Positions 43,694-50,824 of a stretch of DNA of 64,000 nucleotides are shown here, piece after piece. The notes under the pieces are model-generated. The model had not been told where the DNA came from. It saw nothing but the letters and a program-made list of their open reading frames with translations, and searched no databases. The translations under genes were made by a program, and so were the position numbers. Source of the stretch: Saccharothrix sp. ALI-22-I. GTDB taxonomy: Bacteria > Actinomycetota > Actinomycetes > Mycobacteriales > Pseudonocardiaceae. The stretch's first letter is position 1. Each line of letters opens with the position of its first letter. The stretch covers positions 744,001 to 808,000 of the forward strand of contig NZ_MTQP01000068.1 of the NCBI RefSeq assembly GCF_001984175.1. Reading direction: 5' to 3'.

Positions 43694-44095
43694 CTACGCC
43701 AGGGTGAGTTGGCCGTCGCGCCAGCGGAATGCCGATCGGGTGTACTCCGCCGATGCCTTCCCGCGCTTGCGGGACTTGAACCGCGGATACTTCGCGCGTT
43801 TCTCCCAGAAATTGACGAACGCGCCTTGCAGGTGCCGCAGGCACTGCTGCAACGGCACCGACGAGACGCCACCGAGGAACGCGAGCTCCTCGGTTTTCTT
43901 CCAGCCGGTGAGCATCGCGGAAGTCTCGGCGTAGTTCACGCGCCGCTGCTCGGTGCACCACGCGGCCGTCCTCGCTTCGAGTGCCTTGTTGTACACCAGC
44001 CGGACACAGCCGAAGGTGCGCAGCAACTCCTGCTCCTGCTGCGTGGTCGGCACGAAGCGGTACTTGTAGGCCCGCTTCACCAACGTCTTCGACAC
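43694..44095 (-). CDS. tnpB: TnpB N-terminal part (ends at in-frame amber codon)
   Basis: 133 residues matching the TnpB N-terminus: VKRAYKYRFVPTTQQEQELLRTFGCVRLVYNKAL, then FVNFWEKRAKYPRFKSRKRG and FRWRDGQLTLA. Intact relatives continue LTLAKMD; here the next codon is TAG, immediately followed by ATGGAC in the same frame. A single A-to-T change (AAG to TAG) would explain it. The first part contains the WED/REC-like guide-RNA binding region. Taken with the following frame, the protein would be about 410 residues, normal for TnpB. See also 42722-43693. Confidence 0.85.
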   Translation of the reverse strand: MSKTLVKRAYKYRFVPTTQQEQELLRTFGCVRLVYNKALEARTAAWCTEQRRVNYAETSAMLTGWKKTEELAFLGGVSSVPLQQCLRHLQGAFVNFWEKRAKYPRFKSRKRGKASAEYTRSAFRWRDGQLTLA

Positions 44096-44205
44096 GTCTC
44101 ACACACTAACGCGCCAGCATGTGAACACCCGGAAAGGGTTGATCCCAGCGGGGATCGGCTCCTCCCCACGGCTACAGCCGGGGGTCTCCGCCGATTGGAG
44201 TTTCG

Positions 44206-46053
44206 ATGAGGCTCACCACCGCACAAGCACTGGTCCGCTGGCTCCTGGCGCAACGCACCGAGCTCCCCGACAACACCGAGGGCCCGCTGTTCCCCGGCGT
44301 GTTCGCGATCTTCGGCCACGGCAACGTCCTCGGCCTCGGCAACGCCCTCGAAGAATTCCGGACCGAGATCCCGGTCTGGCGCGGCCACAACGAGCAGGGC
44401 ATGGCCCTGGCCGCGGTCGGCATCGGCAAGGCCACCCACCGCCGCCAGGTCGGCGTCGCCACGTCGTCCATCGGACCGGGCGCGCTGAACATGGTCACCG
44501 CCGCCGGCGTGGCCCACGCCAACCGCCTGCCGCTGCTCCTGCTCCCCGGCGACACGTTCACCAGCCGCGCGCCGGACCCGGTGTTGCAGCAGGTCGAGCA
44601 CTACGGCGACCCGACGACCACGGTCAACGACGCGTTCCGGGCGGTCAGCCGGTACTTCGACCGGATCACCCGCCCGGAACAGCTGCTCAACACCCTCCCG
44701 CAGGTGGCCCGCGTCCTGACCGATCCGGCCGACTGCGGCCCCGTCACCCTCGCCCTGCCGCAGGACGTGCAGGCGGAGTCGTTCGACTTCCCGGACGCAC
44801 TGTTCACCCCGGTCGTCCACCGCCCGACCCGCCCCCGCCCGGACATCCGAGCCCTCACCGAAGCAGCCGAAACACTGCGCCGAGCCCGCAAGCCGCTGCT
44901 GGTCCTGGGCGGCGGCGTGCGGTACTCCCGCGCGGCCGGTCGCGCGATCCGTTTCGCCGAACAACACGCCATCCCGATCGCCGAGACGACCGCCGGCCGC
45001 ACGCTCGTCCCGCACGACCACCCGCTGCACGCCGGACCGCTCGGCATCACCGGCTCCACCTCGGCGAACGTCCTGGCCGCCGAGGCCGACGTGGTCCTGG
45101 CCGTCGGCACCCGCCTCCAGGACTTCACCACCGCCTCGTGGACCGTTTTCGCGCCCGATGTCCGAATCGTCTCGCTCAACGCCGCCCGGTACGACGCGGT
45201 GAAGCACGGCGCGCTGTCGCTGGTGGCCGACGCGGACGAAGGACTGCGCGAGCTCACCGACGAACTGGGTGACTGGCAGGCCGACGCCACCTGGGCCGCA
45301 CGGGCGGGACAGGAACGGGCGAAGTGGGATGCGCACATCGAGGGGTTGCGCGCACCCGCCACAACACCGACGTACGCGCAGGTCGTGGGCGTGGTCAACG
45401 ACCTGTCCACGCCGGAGGACTACGTGATGACGGCGTCCGGCGGGATGCCGGGCGAGCTGATCGGCGGCTGGCGCGCGATCGGCGAGGCGAGCATGGACGT
45501 CGAGTACGGCTTTTCCTGCATGGGCTACGAGCTGGCCGGCGCGTGGGGTGCGGCGATCGCCCGACCGGACGGCGTGGTCACCACGCTGCTCGGCGACGGC
45601 TCGTACCTGATGCTCAACTCGGAGCTGTTCTCGGCGGCGTTCGCCGGGCACGGTTTCGTGGCCGTGGTGTGCGACAACGACGGCTACGCCGTCATCCACC
45701 GCCTCCAGACCGGCCAGGGCGGCGCGGGGTTCAACAACCTCTACGACGACGTCCGCACCGCGCACGCCCGACCGCCGCGCACCGATTTCGCCGCGCACGC
45801 CGCCTCGATGGGCTGCGCGACGTTCCCGGTGGACGACATCAAGGACCTCGCCGAGGCTTACCGCAAAGCGCGGGAAGTGGCCAAGACCGAACACCGCCCG
45901 GCCGTGGTCGTGATTCGCACCCACCCGTCCTCGTGGACGGAAGCGGGCGCGTGGTGGGAAGTCGGCGTCCCTGAAGTGGCGCACCGCCCGGAAATCACCG
46001 CGGCCCACCAGGAAGTGGCCACCGGAAAAGCGAAACAAATTCGCTACCTCTGA
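44206..46053 (+). CDS. iolD: 3D-trihydroxycyclohexane-1,2-dione hydrolase IolD
   Basis: IolD (615 residues) is a thiamine-diphosphate enzyme that opens the inositol ring to 5-deoxy-glucuronate. The N-terminal domain has the activating Glu region GHNEQGMALAAVGIGKA (about 63-79), the middle domain PLLVLGGGVRYSRA, and the cofactor motif LGDGSYLMLNSELFSAA (about 463-479). TTGGAG precedes ATG 44206. It would normally follow iolB in the operon but is now 1.3 kb away because of the inserted IS element, so its expression may depend on readthrough past the insertion or on a new promoter. Confidence 0.95.
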   Translation: MRLTTAQALVRWLLAQRTELPDNTEGPLFPGVFAIFGHGNVLGLGNALEEFRTEIPVWRGHNEQGMALAAVGIGKATHRRQVGVATSSIGPGALNMVTAAGVAHANRLPLLLLPGDTFTSRAPDPVLQQVEHYGDPTTTVNDAFRAVSRYFDRITRPEQLLNTLPQVARVLTDPADCGPVTLALPQDVQAESFDFPDALFTPVVHRPTRPRPDIRALTEAAETLRRARKPLLVLGGGVRYSRAAGRAIRFAEQHAIPIAETTAGRTLVPHDHPLHAGPLGITGSTSANVLAAEADVVLAVGTRLQDFTTASWTVFAPDVRIVSLNAARYDAVKHGALSLVADADEGLRELTDELGDWQADATWAARAGQERAKWDAHIEGLRAPATTPTYAQVVGVVNDLSTPEDYVMTASGGMPGELIGGWRAIGEASMDVEYGFSCMGYELAGAWGAAIARPDGVVTTLLGDGSYLMLNSELFSAAFAGHGFVAVVCDNDGYAVIHRLQTGQGGAGFNNLYDDVRTAHARPPRTDFAAHAASMGCATFPVDDIKDLAEAYRKAREVAKTEHRPAVVVIRTHPSSWTEAGAWWEVGVPEVAHRPEITAAHQEVATGKAKQIRYL

Positions 46054-46130
46054 CGAGAACGCCCGAGTTCCGCGAGCCACCGCTCAACCGGTGGCTCGCA
46101 AACTCCGGATCGCCGAAGCCGCGGACCCGC

Positions 46131-46496
46131 TCACCGGCGGGTGGCGGTCCCGGTGCCGTAGTCCTCGGCCGTGCGCGGCAAGGCGGGGCTGACGTCGTGG
46201 AGCACTGCCCGCAGGGGGCCGGCGGCTTCGGGGCGTTCCCACAGCATGGTGTGGATCGAACCGCGCCACTCGGTGGTGAACTCGGCCCGGGCCAGTTCCA
46301 GCCGCACCCGCGGCACCGCGACGAGCCTGCGCCGCGCCTCTTCCATCCGGGCGCTGACCAGGTCGAACAGTTCGGGTGCGAGGACCGCCGCCACCCGGGC
46401 CCGCAGGTCGGGCCACTGCTCGGTGTCCACGACCGTGGCCAGCGCCCCGGCTGCCGCGCCGGCGAGCAGTCTCAGCGGTTCCTCGCGCGCCATCAT
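46131..46496 (-). CDS. small helical protein of the cyclase module
   Basis: The 121-residue protein is mostly helical, beginning REEPLRLLAGAAAGALATVVDTEQWPDLRARV, then RMEEARRRLVAVPRVRLELARAEFTTEWRGSI and ERPEAAGPLRAVLHDV. It resembles a widespread uncharacterised actinobacterial family of 100-150-residue proteins with a V..T..W.. helix and a late E.P....L...L helix (from memory, no search done). ATG 46496 overlaps the cyclase-fold gene stop (ATGA), so both are made together. No catalytic residue or localisation signal is evident. It could be an adaptor or effector of the module. Confidence 0.6.
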   Translation of the reverse strand: MMAREEPLRLLAGAAAGALATVVDTEQWPDLRARVAAVLAPELFDLVSARMEEARRRLVAVPRVRLELARAEFTTEWRGSIHTMLWERPEAAGPLRAVLHDVSPALPRTAEDYGTGTATRR

Positions 46497-47320
46497 GCCC
46501 TCTCGTCAGTGTCCCGGCGGTAGATCGGGCCGAAGTGCGAGCCCCGCTGATCGTTGCGGTCGAAGTTCTGGATCACGTCCGCCTTCTGGGTCGGCACGTG
46601 CGCGTCGCGGCCGGCCTGGATGACCGTCGATCCGCCGGTGGCGACCGCGCTCTGGTTGACCGAGGACGGACCGGCGACGGGCGGGACCGGCACGACCGGG
46701 ACCGCGTCGCCCGGCGTGACCTCGGGCGTGTCGTCCAGGACCAACGCGTGCGCGTCCCCGCTCGGCAGCCACATCCACCCGTGGCCGCTGAAGGTCTTCA
46801 CCCGCACCTCCACGCGCCGGAAGATCTCCGGCCGCAGCGTGGTGTGCCGGGGCACGACCAGCGACGTGTAGATCACATCGGACAGCACCACGACGAGGTC
46901 GGCGTCGGTCTGCTCCAGCGCCGCGTGCGCCGGTTTGCTGTCGAGCAGCCTGCTGACCAGCACCGCGTCCTGGCCGGGGTAGCCGTTGGCGCCCTCGACC
47001 GTGGTGCCGAAGTGGATCGCCATCCGCATCCGCAGCCTGGCGTGCGGCACCCGGTACCGGTTGGTCGTGGCCAGTTCGGCGTCCAGCGCACGCACGTACC
47101 GGTCCACGACGTCGCCCTCCGGCGTCGAGACCGGCAGCACGGCCCACTCCTCGTCACCCTTGGCCTGACGCCGCCACGACGAGCGGTCCAGCCCGGCCGC
47201 CTCGCCCGCCCGGTCCAGGCTGCGCACCAGCAGCTCCTGCAACTCGCGTTGGAGCAGGTCGTCGACCGACCCGTAGCTCTTCAGGTCACAACACACCAGC
47301 AGACTGCGCTGGAAGCTCAT
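46493..47320 (-). CDS. nucleotidyl-cyclase-fold protein with glycine-rich IQAGRD tail
   Basis: This 275-residue protein has a class III cyclase-like fold. LLVCCDLKSYGSVDDLL (about 7-23) places the first metal Asp, RRQAKGDEEWAVLP (about 50-63) the second, and RMRMAIHFGTTVEGANGYPGQDAVLVSRLLDS (about 95-126, cited by parts) the dimer/transition-state region, where Arg is kept but the usual Asn is Val. The C-terminal 70 residues contain NQSAVATGGSTVIQAGRDAHV, a tail type I associate with conflict or signalling proteins. ATG 47320 is preferred; the longer frame adds a basic leader. It is followed by the small helical gene and lies 104 bases downstream of a Crp-type gene. Confidence 0.7.
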   Translation of the reverse strand: MSFQRSLLVCCDLKSYGSVDDLLQRELQELLVRSLDRAGEAAGLDRSSWRRQAKGDEEWAVLPVSTPEGDVVDRYVRALDAELATTNRYRVPHARLRMRMAIHFGTTVEGANGYPGQDAVLVSRLLDSKPAHAALEQTDADLVVVLSDVIYTSLVVPRHTTLRPEIFRRVEVRVKTFSGHGWMWLPSGDAHALVLDDTPEVTPGDAVPVVPVPPVAGPSSVNQSAVATGGSTVIQAGRDAHVPTQKADVIQNFDRNDQRGSHFGPIYRRDTDERA

Positions 47321-47424
47321 GGGTTCGGCCTTTCGACGGGTGCGGACAACGGCCCGGACACGGCTGCGCAGAGTCACTGTGGAGTACCGCATCGGCGCGA
47401 ATACCGCAGAATTGCGGTCTTGCG

Positions 47425-48132
47425 TCAGAACCCCGCGAATTTACGCAGTGCGGTCAGATCCGGCACCAGCACGTCACGTCTCAGGTGACTGACCACCACC
47501 CCCGCTTTTCGCAGATCGGAGAACGCCTTCTCGGCCGTTCGGGGCTTCATCCCGGCGATCGAGGCGAGTTCGACCTTCGTCAACGGAATTCCCAAGGTCC
47601 ACCCGTGCGCCTCTTCGCGCCCGTAGGTCTGCACCAATTCGGCCAGTACCCGCGCCACCCGTTCGGCGGCCGGGTGGGACAGGAAATCCCGCCGGCGCTG
47701 GTTCGCCCAGCGCAGCCGGTCGTTGATCATCCCGATCAATTCCACGAACACGTCGTTGCGCCGGTGCAGGAAGCTCATCAGCTCACCACTGGTGATCAGC
47801 TTCGCGACCACGTCGCCGCACGTGACGACGGTGGCCGAGCGGGGTTTCTGGTCCAGCGCCGCCATCTCGCCGACCAGGTCGCCCGCGACTCGGATCGCGA
47901 GCAGCGCAGTGTCACCCGTTTCGTCGGTGGTCTGCACCTTGACCACGCCGTCGAGCAGGAGCAGGACATGAGTATCCTTCGCATCCTGTTCGATGACCTC
48001 GCGGTCGGCCGTGTACCGCACGACCGTGCCGATGTTCAACAGCTCTTGTCGGGTGTTGTCTCGGAGTCGACCCAGGAGGCTGTTGCTGGGCCACCCTGGA
48101 TCCTGCGTCATCGTGGTCGGCATGGGCAGCAT
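47425..48132 (-). CDS. Crp/Fnr-family cyclic-nucleotide-responsive regulator
   Basis: The 235-residue protein has a cNMP-binding beta-barrel with a textbook phosphate-binding cassette GEMAALDQKPRSATV (about 94-108), a dimer helix (about 118-150), and a winged helix with recognition helix GMKPRTAEKAFSDLRKAG (about 195-212). The cassette retains the Glu and Arg that hold cyclic-nucleotide ribose and phosphate, unlike FNR members. ATG 48132 has an AGGA site at five bases. It is upstream of and in line with the cyclase-fold gene, so synthesis and sensing of a nucleotide signal may be encoded together. Confidence 0.88.
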   Translation of the reverse strand: MLPMPTTMTQDPGWPSNSLLGRLRDNTRQELLNIGTVVRYTADREVIEQDAKDTHVLLLLDGVVKVQTTDETGDTALLAIRVAGDLVGEMAALDQKPRSATVVTCGDVVAKLITSGELMSFLHRRNDVFVELIGMINDRLRWANQRRRDFLSHPAAERVARVLAELVQTYGREEAHGWTLGIPLTKVELASIAGMKPRTAEKAFSDLRKAGVVVSHLRRDVLVPDLTALRKFAGF

Positions 48133-48457
48133 GTGGATCCTGTTACTGTCGTGACCGGCGGGAACTTCCAATGGGCCGACCTGCGTCGGGCTGCAAGTGA
48201 TGGTCTCCCCGAACGTGCTGCGGACAGTACACCCGAATGGGCGTAACTGGTGTCCTCTTGTTCGGCGTTTTGCGCGCCGACCTCTCCTCGAAGATCACGT
48301 GCGAATGCACGCGCAATACCGATTCGAATGGAATTCCGCAGCTCTCGTGAGGTGGGACGGGCGTCACGCCGGGAACAAGCCGCCCGATCCGGGACCTTGG
48401 ACCCGATGACGCGCCGAAGGGCTCGTCGCCGTACCCGAACGTCCCGAGGAGCCGCAT
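48133..48457. other. 325-bp divergent intergenic region (Crp-type gene / OYE gene)
   Basis: No convincing ORF is present. It holds promoters for both directions. One interrupted dyad, CGTGCGAATGCACG (48298-48311), is the only clear palindrome and does not match the TGTGA-N6-TCACA Crp consensus. A GGAG-type site precedes the OYE start. Otherwise I see nothing specific. Confidence 0.4.
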
Positions 48458-49522
48458 GTGAGCCAGCTGTTCAGCCCGCTGACCCTCCGCGCCGTCACGT
48501 TGCCCAACCGCATCGCGGTCAGCCCCATGTGTCAATACTCTTCGCAGGACGGTCACCCGAACGAGTGGCACCTCGTGCACCTCGGTTCGCGCGCGATCGG
48601 CGGTGCCGGCCTGGTGTTCACCGAGGCGACCGCGGTGCAGGCGATCGGCCGGATCTCGCCCGAGGACGCCGGCATCTGGGACGACGCGCACATCGCCTCC
48701 TGGCGGCCGGTCGTGGACTTCATCCACGCGCACGGCGCCGTCGCCGGTGTGCAACTCGCCCACGCCGGCCGCAAGGGCTCTACCTACGCGCCGTTCGCGC
48801 CGCAACGGGGCGGTGTCGCCGACGTCGACGGCGGCTGGACGCCCGTCGCGCCCAGCGCCGAGCCGTTCCACGAGAGCTACCGGGTGCCCGTCGAACTGGA
48901 CGCCGAGGGCATCGCGCAGGTCGTCGCCGACTTCGCCGCGGCGGCTCGCCGCGCGCTGGAAGCCGGTTTCCGGGTGGTCGAGGTGCACGCCGCGCACGGC
49001 TACCTCCTGCACGAGTTCCTGTCGCCGCTCAGCAACCACCGCACCGACGCCTACGGCGGCTCCCTGGAGAACCGCACCCGGTTGGTGCGCGAGGTCACCG
49101 CCGCCGTCCGGGAAGCCGTGGGCGAGGAGGTGCCGGTGTTCGCGCGCATCTCCGCCACCGACTGGGTCGAGGGCGGCTGGACCGCGGAGGACAGCGTCGT
49201 ACTGGCGCGCGACCTCGCGGCCCTGGGTGCCGACGTGATCGACGTGTCCACCGGCGGCAACGTGCCCACGGCGGACATCCCGATCGGCCCCGGCTACCAG
49301 GTGCCGTTCGCCGAGACGGTTCGACGGAAGGCCGACGTGCCCACCGGGGCGGTCGGCATGATCACCGACGCCCGGCAGGCCGAGCAGGTCCTCGCCGATG
49401 GCTCGGCCGACCTGGTGCTGCTGGGGCGGGAGTTCCTGCGCGACCCGTACTGGCCGTTGCACGCGGCACAGCAGCTGGGGGTGCAGGTCAACCCGCCACG
49501 GCAGTACGCCAGGGCGTTCTAG
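48458..49522 (+). CDS. old-yellow-enzyme family NADH:flavin oxidoreductase (YqjM-like)
   Basis: The 354-residue FMN protein belongs to the thermophilic-like/YqjM class. Signatures: SPLTLRAVTLPNRIAVSPMCQYSS with the redox-tuning Cys25, GVQLAHAGRKGS (about 101-112), VEVHAAHGYLLHEFLSPLSNHRTD (parts; about 171-194) with substrate His pair, YGGSLENRTR, and VGMITDARQAEQVL. It reduces activated C=C bonds; the physiological substrate is unknown. GTG 48458 follows a GAGGAGCC sequence. It converges on DUF3073 across a perfect terminator hairpin. Confidence 0.93.
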   Translation: MSQLFSPLTLRAVTLPNRIAVSPMCQYSSQDGHPNEWHLVHLGSRAIGGAGLVFTEATAVQAIGRISPEDAGIWDDAHIASWRPVVDFIHAHGAVAGVQLAHAGRKGSTYAPFAPQRGGVADVDGGWTPVAPSAEPFHESYRVPVELDAEGIAQVVADFAAAARRALEAGFRVVEVHAAHGYLLHEFLSPLSNHRTDAYGGSLENRTRLVREVTAAVREAVGEEVPVFARISATDWVEGGWTAEDSVVLARDLAALGADVIDVSTGGNVPTADIPIGPGYQVPFAETVRRKADVPTGAVGMITDARQAEQVLADGSADLVLLGREFLRDPYWPLHAAQQLGVQVNPPRQYARAF

Positions 49523-49535
49523 GGCCCGCCGCAAA

Positions 49536-49572
49536 GGTTGGGCTGCCGGTTGAGAGAACCGGCAGCCCAACC
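49536..49572. terminator. bidirectional terminator, 16-bp perfect stem
   Basis: GGTTGGGCTGCCGGTT (49536-49551), loop GAGAG, AACCGGCAGCCCAACC (49557-49572), in the 72-base gap between the convergent OYE and DUF3073 stop codons. Confidence 0.85.
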
Positions 49573-49594
49573 TCAGCAGCGGGTGTTGGATACG

Positions 49595-49780
49595 TCAGCG
49601 ACGGTAGTCGTCGTATTCATCGTCCGACGGCTCGTCGGAGCGTTCATCGCTCCGTCGGCCAGCAGCGATCTCGCCGCCGGACAGCTCGCGTTGCAAGGCG
49701 TCGACGTCGATGTTGTGGGAGCTGTATTTGAGCTCCCGCGCCACCTTGGTCTGCTTGGCCTTCGCTCGGCCGCGCCCCAT
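49595..49780 (-). CDS. DUF3073 small conserved actinobacterial protein
   Basis: This 61-residue protein starts GRGRAKAKQTKVARELKY and ends in an acidic tail (SDDEYDDYRR), the invariant pattern of DUF3073. It is basic at the front and acidic behind. It is universally conserved in actinobacteria; in M. tuberculosis it is Rv0810c next to purM (recall). Here it marks where the conserved order resumes after about 26 kb of inserted genes. Function unknown; nucleic-acid association is possible from the basic front (inference). ATG 49780 is certain; the longer frame is not conserved. Confidence 0.93.
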   Translation of the reverse strand: MGRGRAKAKQTKVARELKYSSHNIDVDALQRELSGGEIAAGRRSDERSDEPSDDEYDDYRR

Positions 49781-49942
49781 GGCTCGACCCCCTCGCACAG
49801 GGACGGGGGCGGCCGGGGGAACGGCGGCCCCACTCGTCTCGACAACTGGTTCCTGGTAACTACCGTACCGTGTCGAAGGGGTTCCCCGCGACGCGGTAGG
49901 CGTGACACGTACCGCCAAATCTCACCATGGGAGGATGCGCGG

Positions 49943-50824
49943 GTGCCTCAACCGTTCGTCGCCTACCTCAGGGTGTACGAACCGCTGTCGGCTCTTGACG
50001 CACCGTTGGCCGATCAGGTGCGAAAAGCCCTGGAAAACGGGGTGTTGAGCCGTGCGGACGTCGGTGCGCGCGAACGGGAACTGTGGTTGCGATCACAGCT
50101 GGCCCGGCCGCGCCGCCTCCTGCCTGGTGAGCGGTCGGACGGCAGCGTCTCCCCCGACGCGCCGTTCGACGTGATGACCATCAGTCCCGCCGAGGTGCCC
50201 GGAGAAGTCGGACCGGGTCCCCTGGTCTGCCCGCTCGACCTGCGCGCCCGGTCCGCCGCCGCGCTGGTCGGCTTCCTCGCCACGTCCACCGGACCGCTCC
50301 AGGACGAGGCCGTGTCGGTCGAGCCGGACGCGATCCGGGCCCGGGCGTCCGCGGTGATGGCCGAGTTGACCGGTGGGGCGGTGCACGTCATCTCCACCAC
50401 CTGGACGGTGCCGCTGCCCTGGTTCGCCCTGGTCGAGCCGGAGGCGCGGCGGGTCGTGCTGGCGCCGAAGGACGACCCGGAGCGCCAGGTGTCGTGGCGG
50501 GTGTCCATGGCGGACGCCCGCGCGCGGGTGGCCCGGGCGCACCGCGTGGTGTCCAGTTCCCTGGGTGACGCGGGTCCCGCCAAGGTCCTCCAGGACACCG
50601 GGCGCTGGCTCGACCACTTCGCGCCGGACTCGGCCGTCGAGCTGGACTACGGCGGCCTGGTGCAGCTCATCGACGACAAGGACCTGCTCGAAGACAGCTC
50701 GGCGACGGACGTCAACGCGATCGTGGACGCGCTGGAGGCCGGTGACGCCGAGGAGGTCGCCCTCCGGTACGAGCGGCTACGGGAGTTCTGGGGCGAGCTG
50801 GCGCGTCGCGAACGGCACGGCTAG
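49943..50824 (+). CDS. conserved actinobacterial protein (DUF8083-like)
   Basis: A 293-residue soluble protein beginning PQPFVAYLRVYEPLSAL, with STWTVPLPWFALVEPEA in the middle (about 149-165) and ALEAGDAEEVALRYERLREFW near the end. I recognise it as a conserved hypothetical of Pseudonocardiales, probably DUF8083, but know no function. No catalytic or membrane motifs are visible. GTG 49943 has a GGAGG site eight bases away. It is divergent from DUF3073, and its last 48 bases overlap the 3' end of the convergent MFS gene. Confidence 0.75.
   Translation: MPQPFVAYLRVYEPLSALDAPLADQVRKALENGVLSRADVGARERELWLRSQLARPRRLLPGERSDGSVSPDAPFDVMTISPAEVPGEVGPGPLVCPLDLRARSAAALVGFLATSTGPLQDEAVSVEPDAIRARASAVMAELTGGAVHVISTTWTVPLPWFALVEPEARRVVLAPKDDPERQVSWRVSMADARARVARAHRVVSSSLGDAGPAKVLQDTGRWLDHFAPDSAVELDYGGLVQLIDDKDLLEDSSATDVNAIVDALEAGDAEEVALRYERLREFWGELARRERHG

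Larger units (their letters stand above)
42870..44190 (-). mobile_element. IS200/IS605-type TnpB-only element in the iol operon
   Basis: The element lies between iolB and iolD, opposite to the operon. It contains a tnpB split by an amber codon and no tnpA. The right end shows the usual two hairpins on the minus strand: CCAACCC/GGGTTGG (about 42899-42916) and a CCCTCG...GTGGGG foldback, then AGGAAGTCAA at the boundary next to the iolB stop. The left end has an imperfect CCCCCGGCT/AGCCGTGGGG foldback (about 44164-44185). Exact boundaries and the target motif cannot be fixed without an empty site. This family moves by Y1-transposase supplied in trans. Confidence 0.75.

Noticed and set aside
44140-44160. 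Left-end target motif (TAM) of the IS element
   Set aside because: Several candidate boundaries exist; without an empty site the target pentamer cannot be assigned.
48298-48311. CGTGCGAATGCACG as Crp site for the cyclase module
   Set aside because: Does not fit the TGTGA-N6-TCACA consensus and occurs once; kept only as a note in the intergenic entry.
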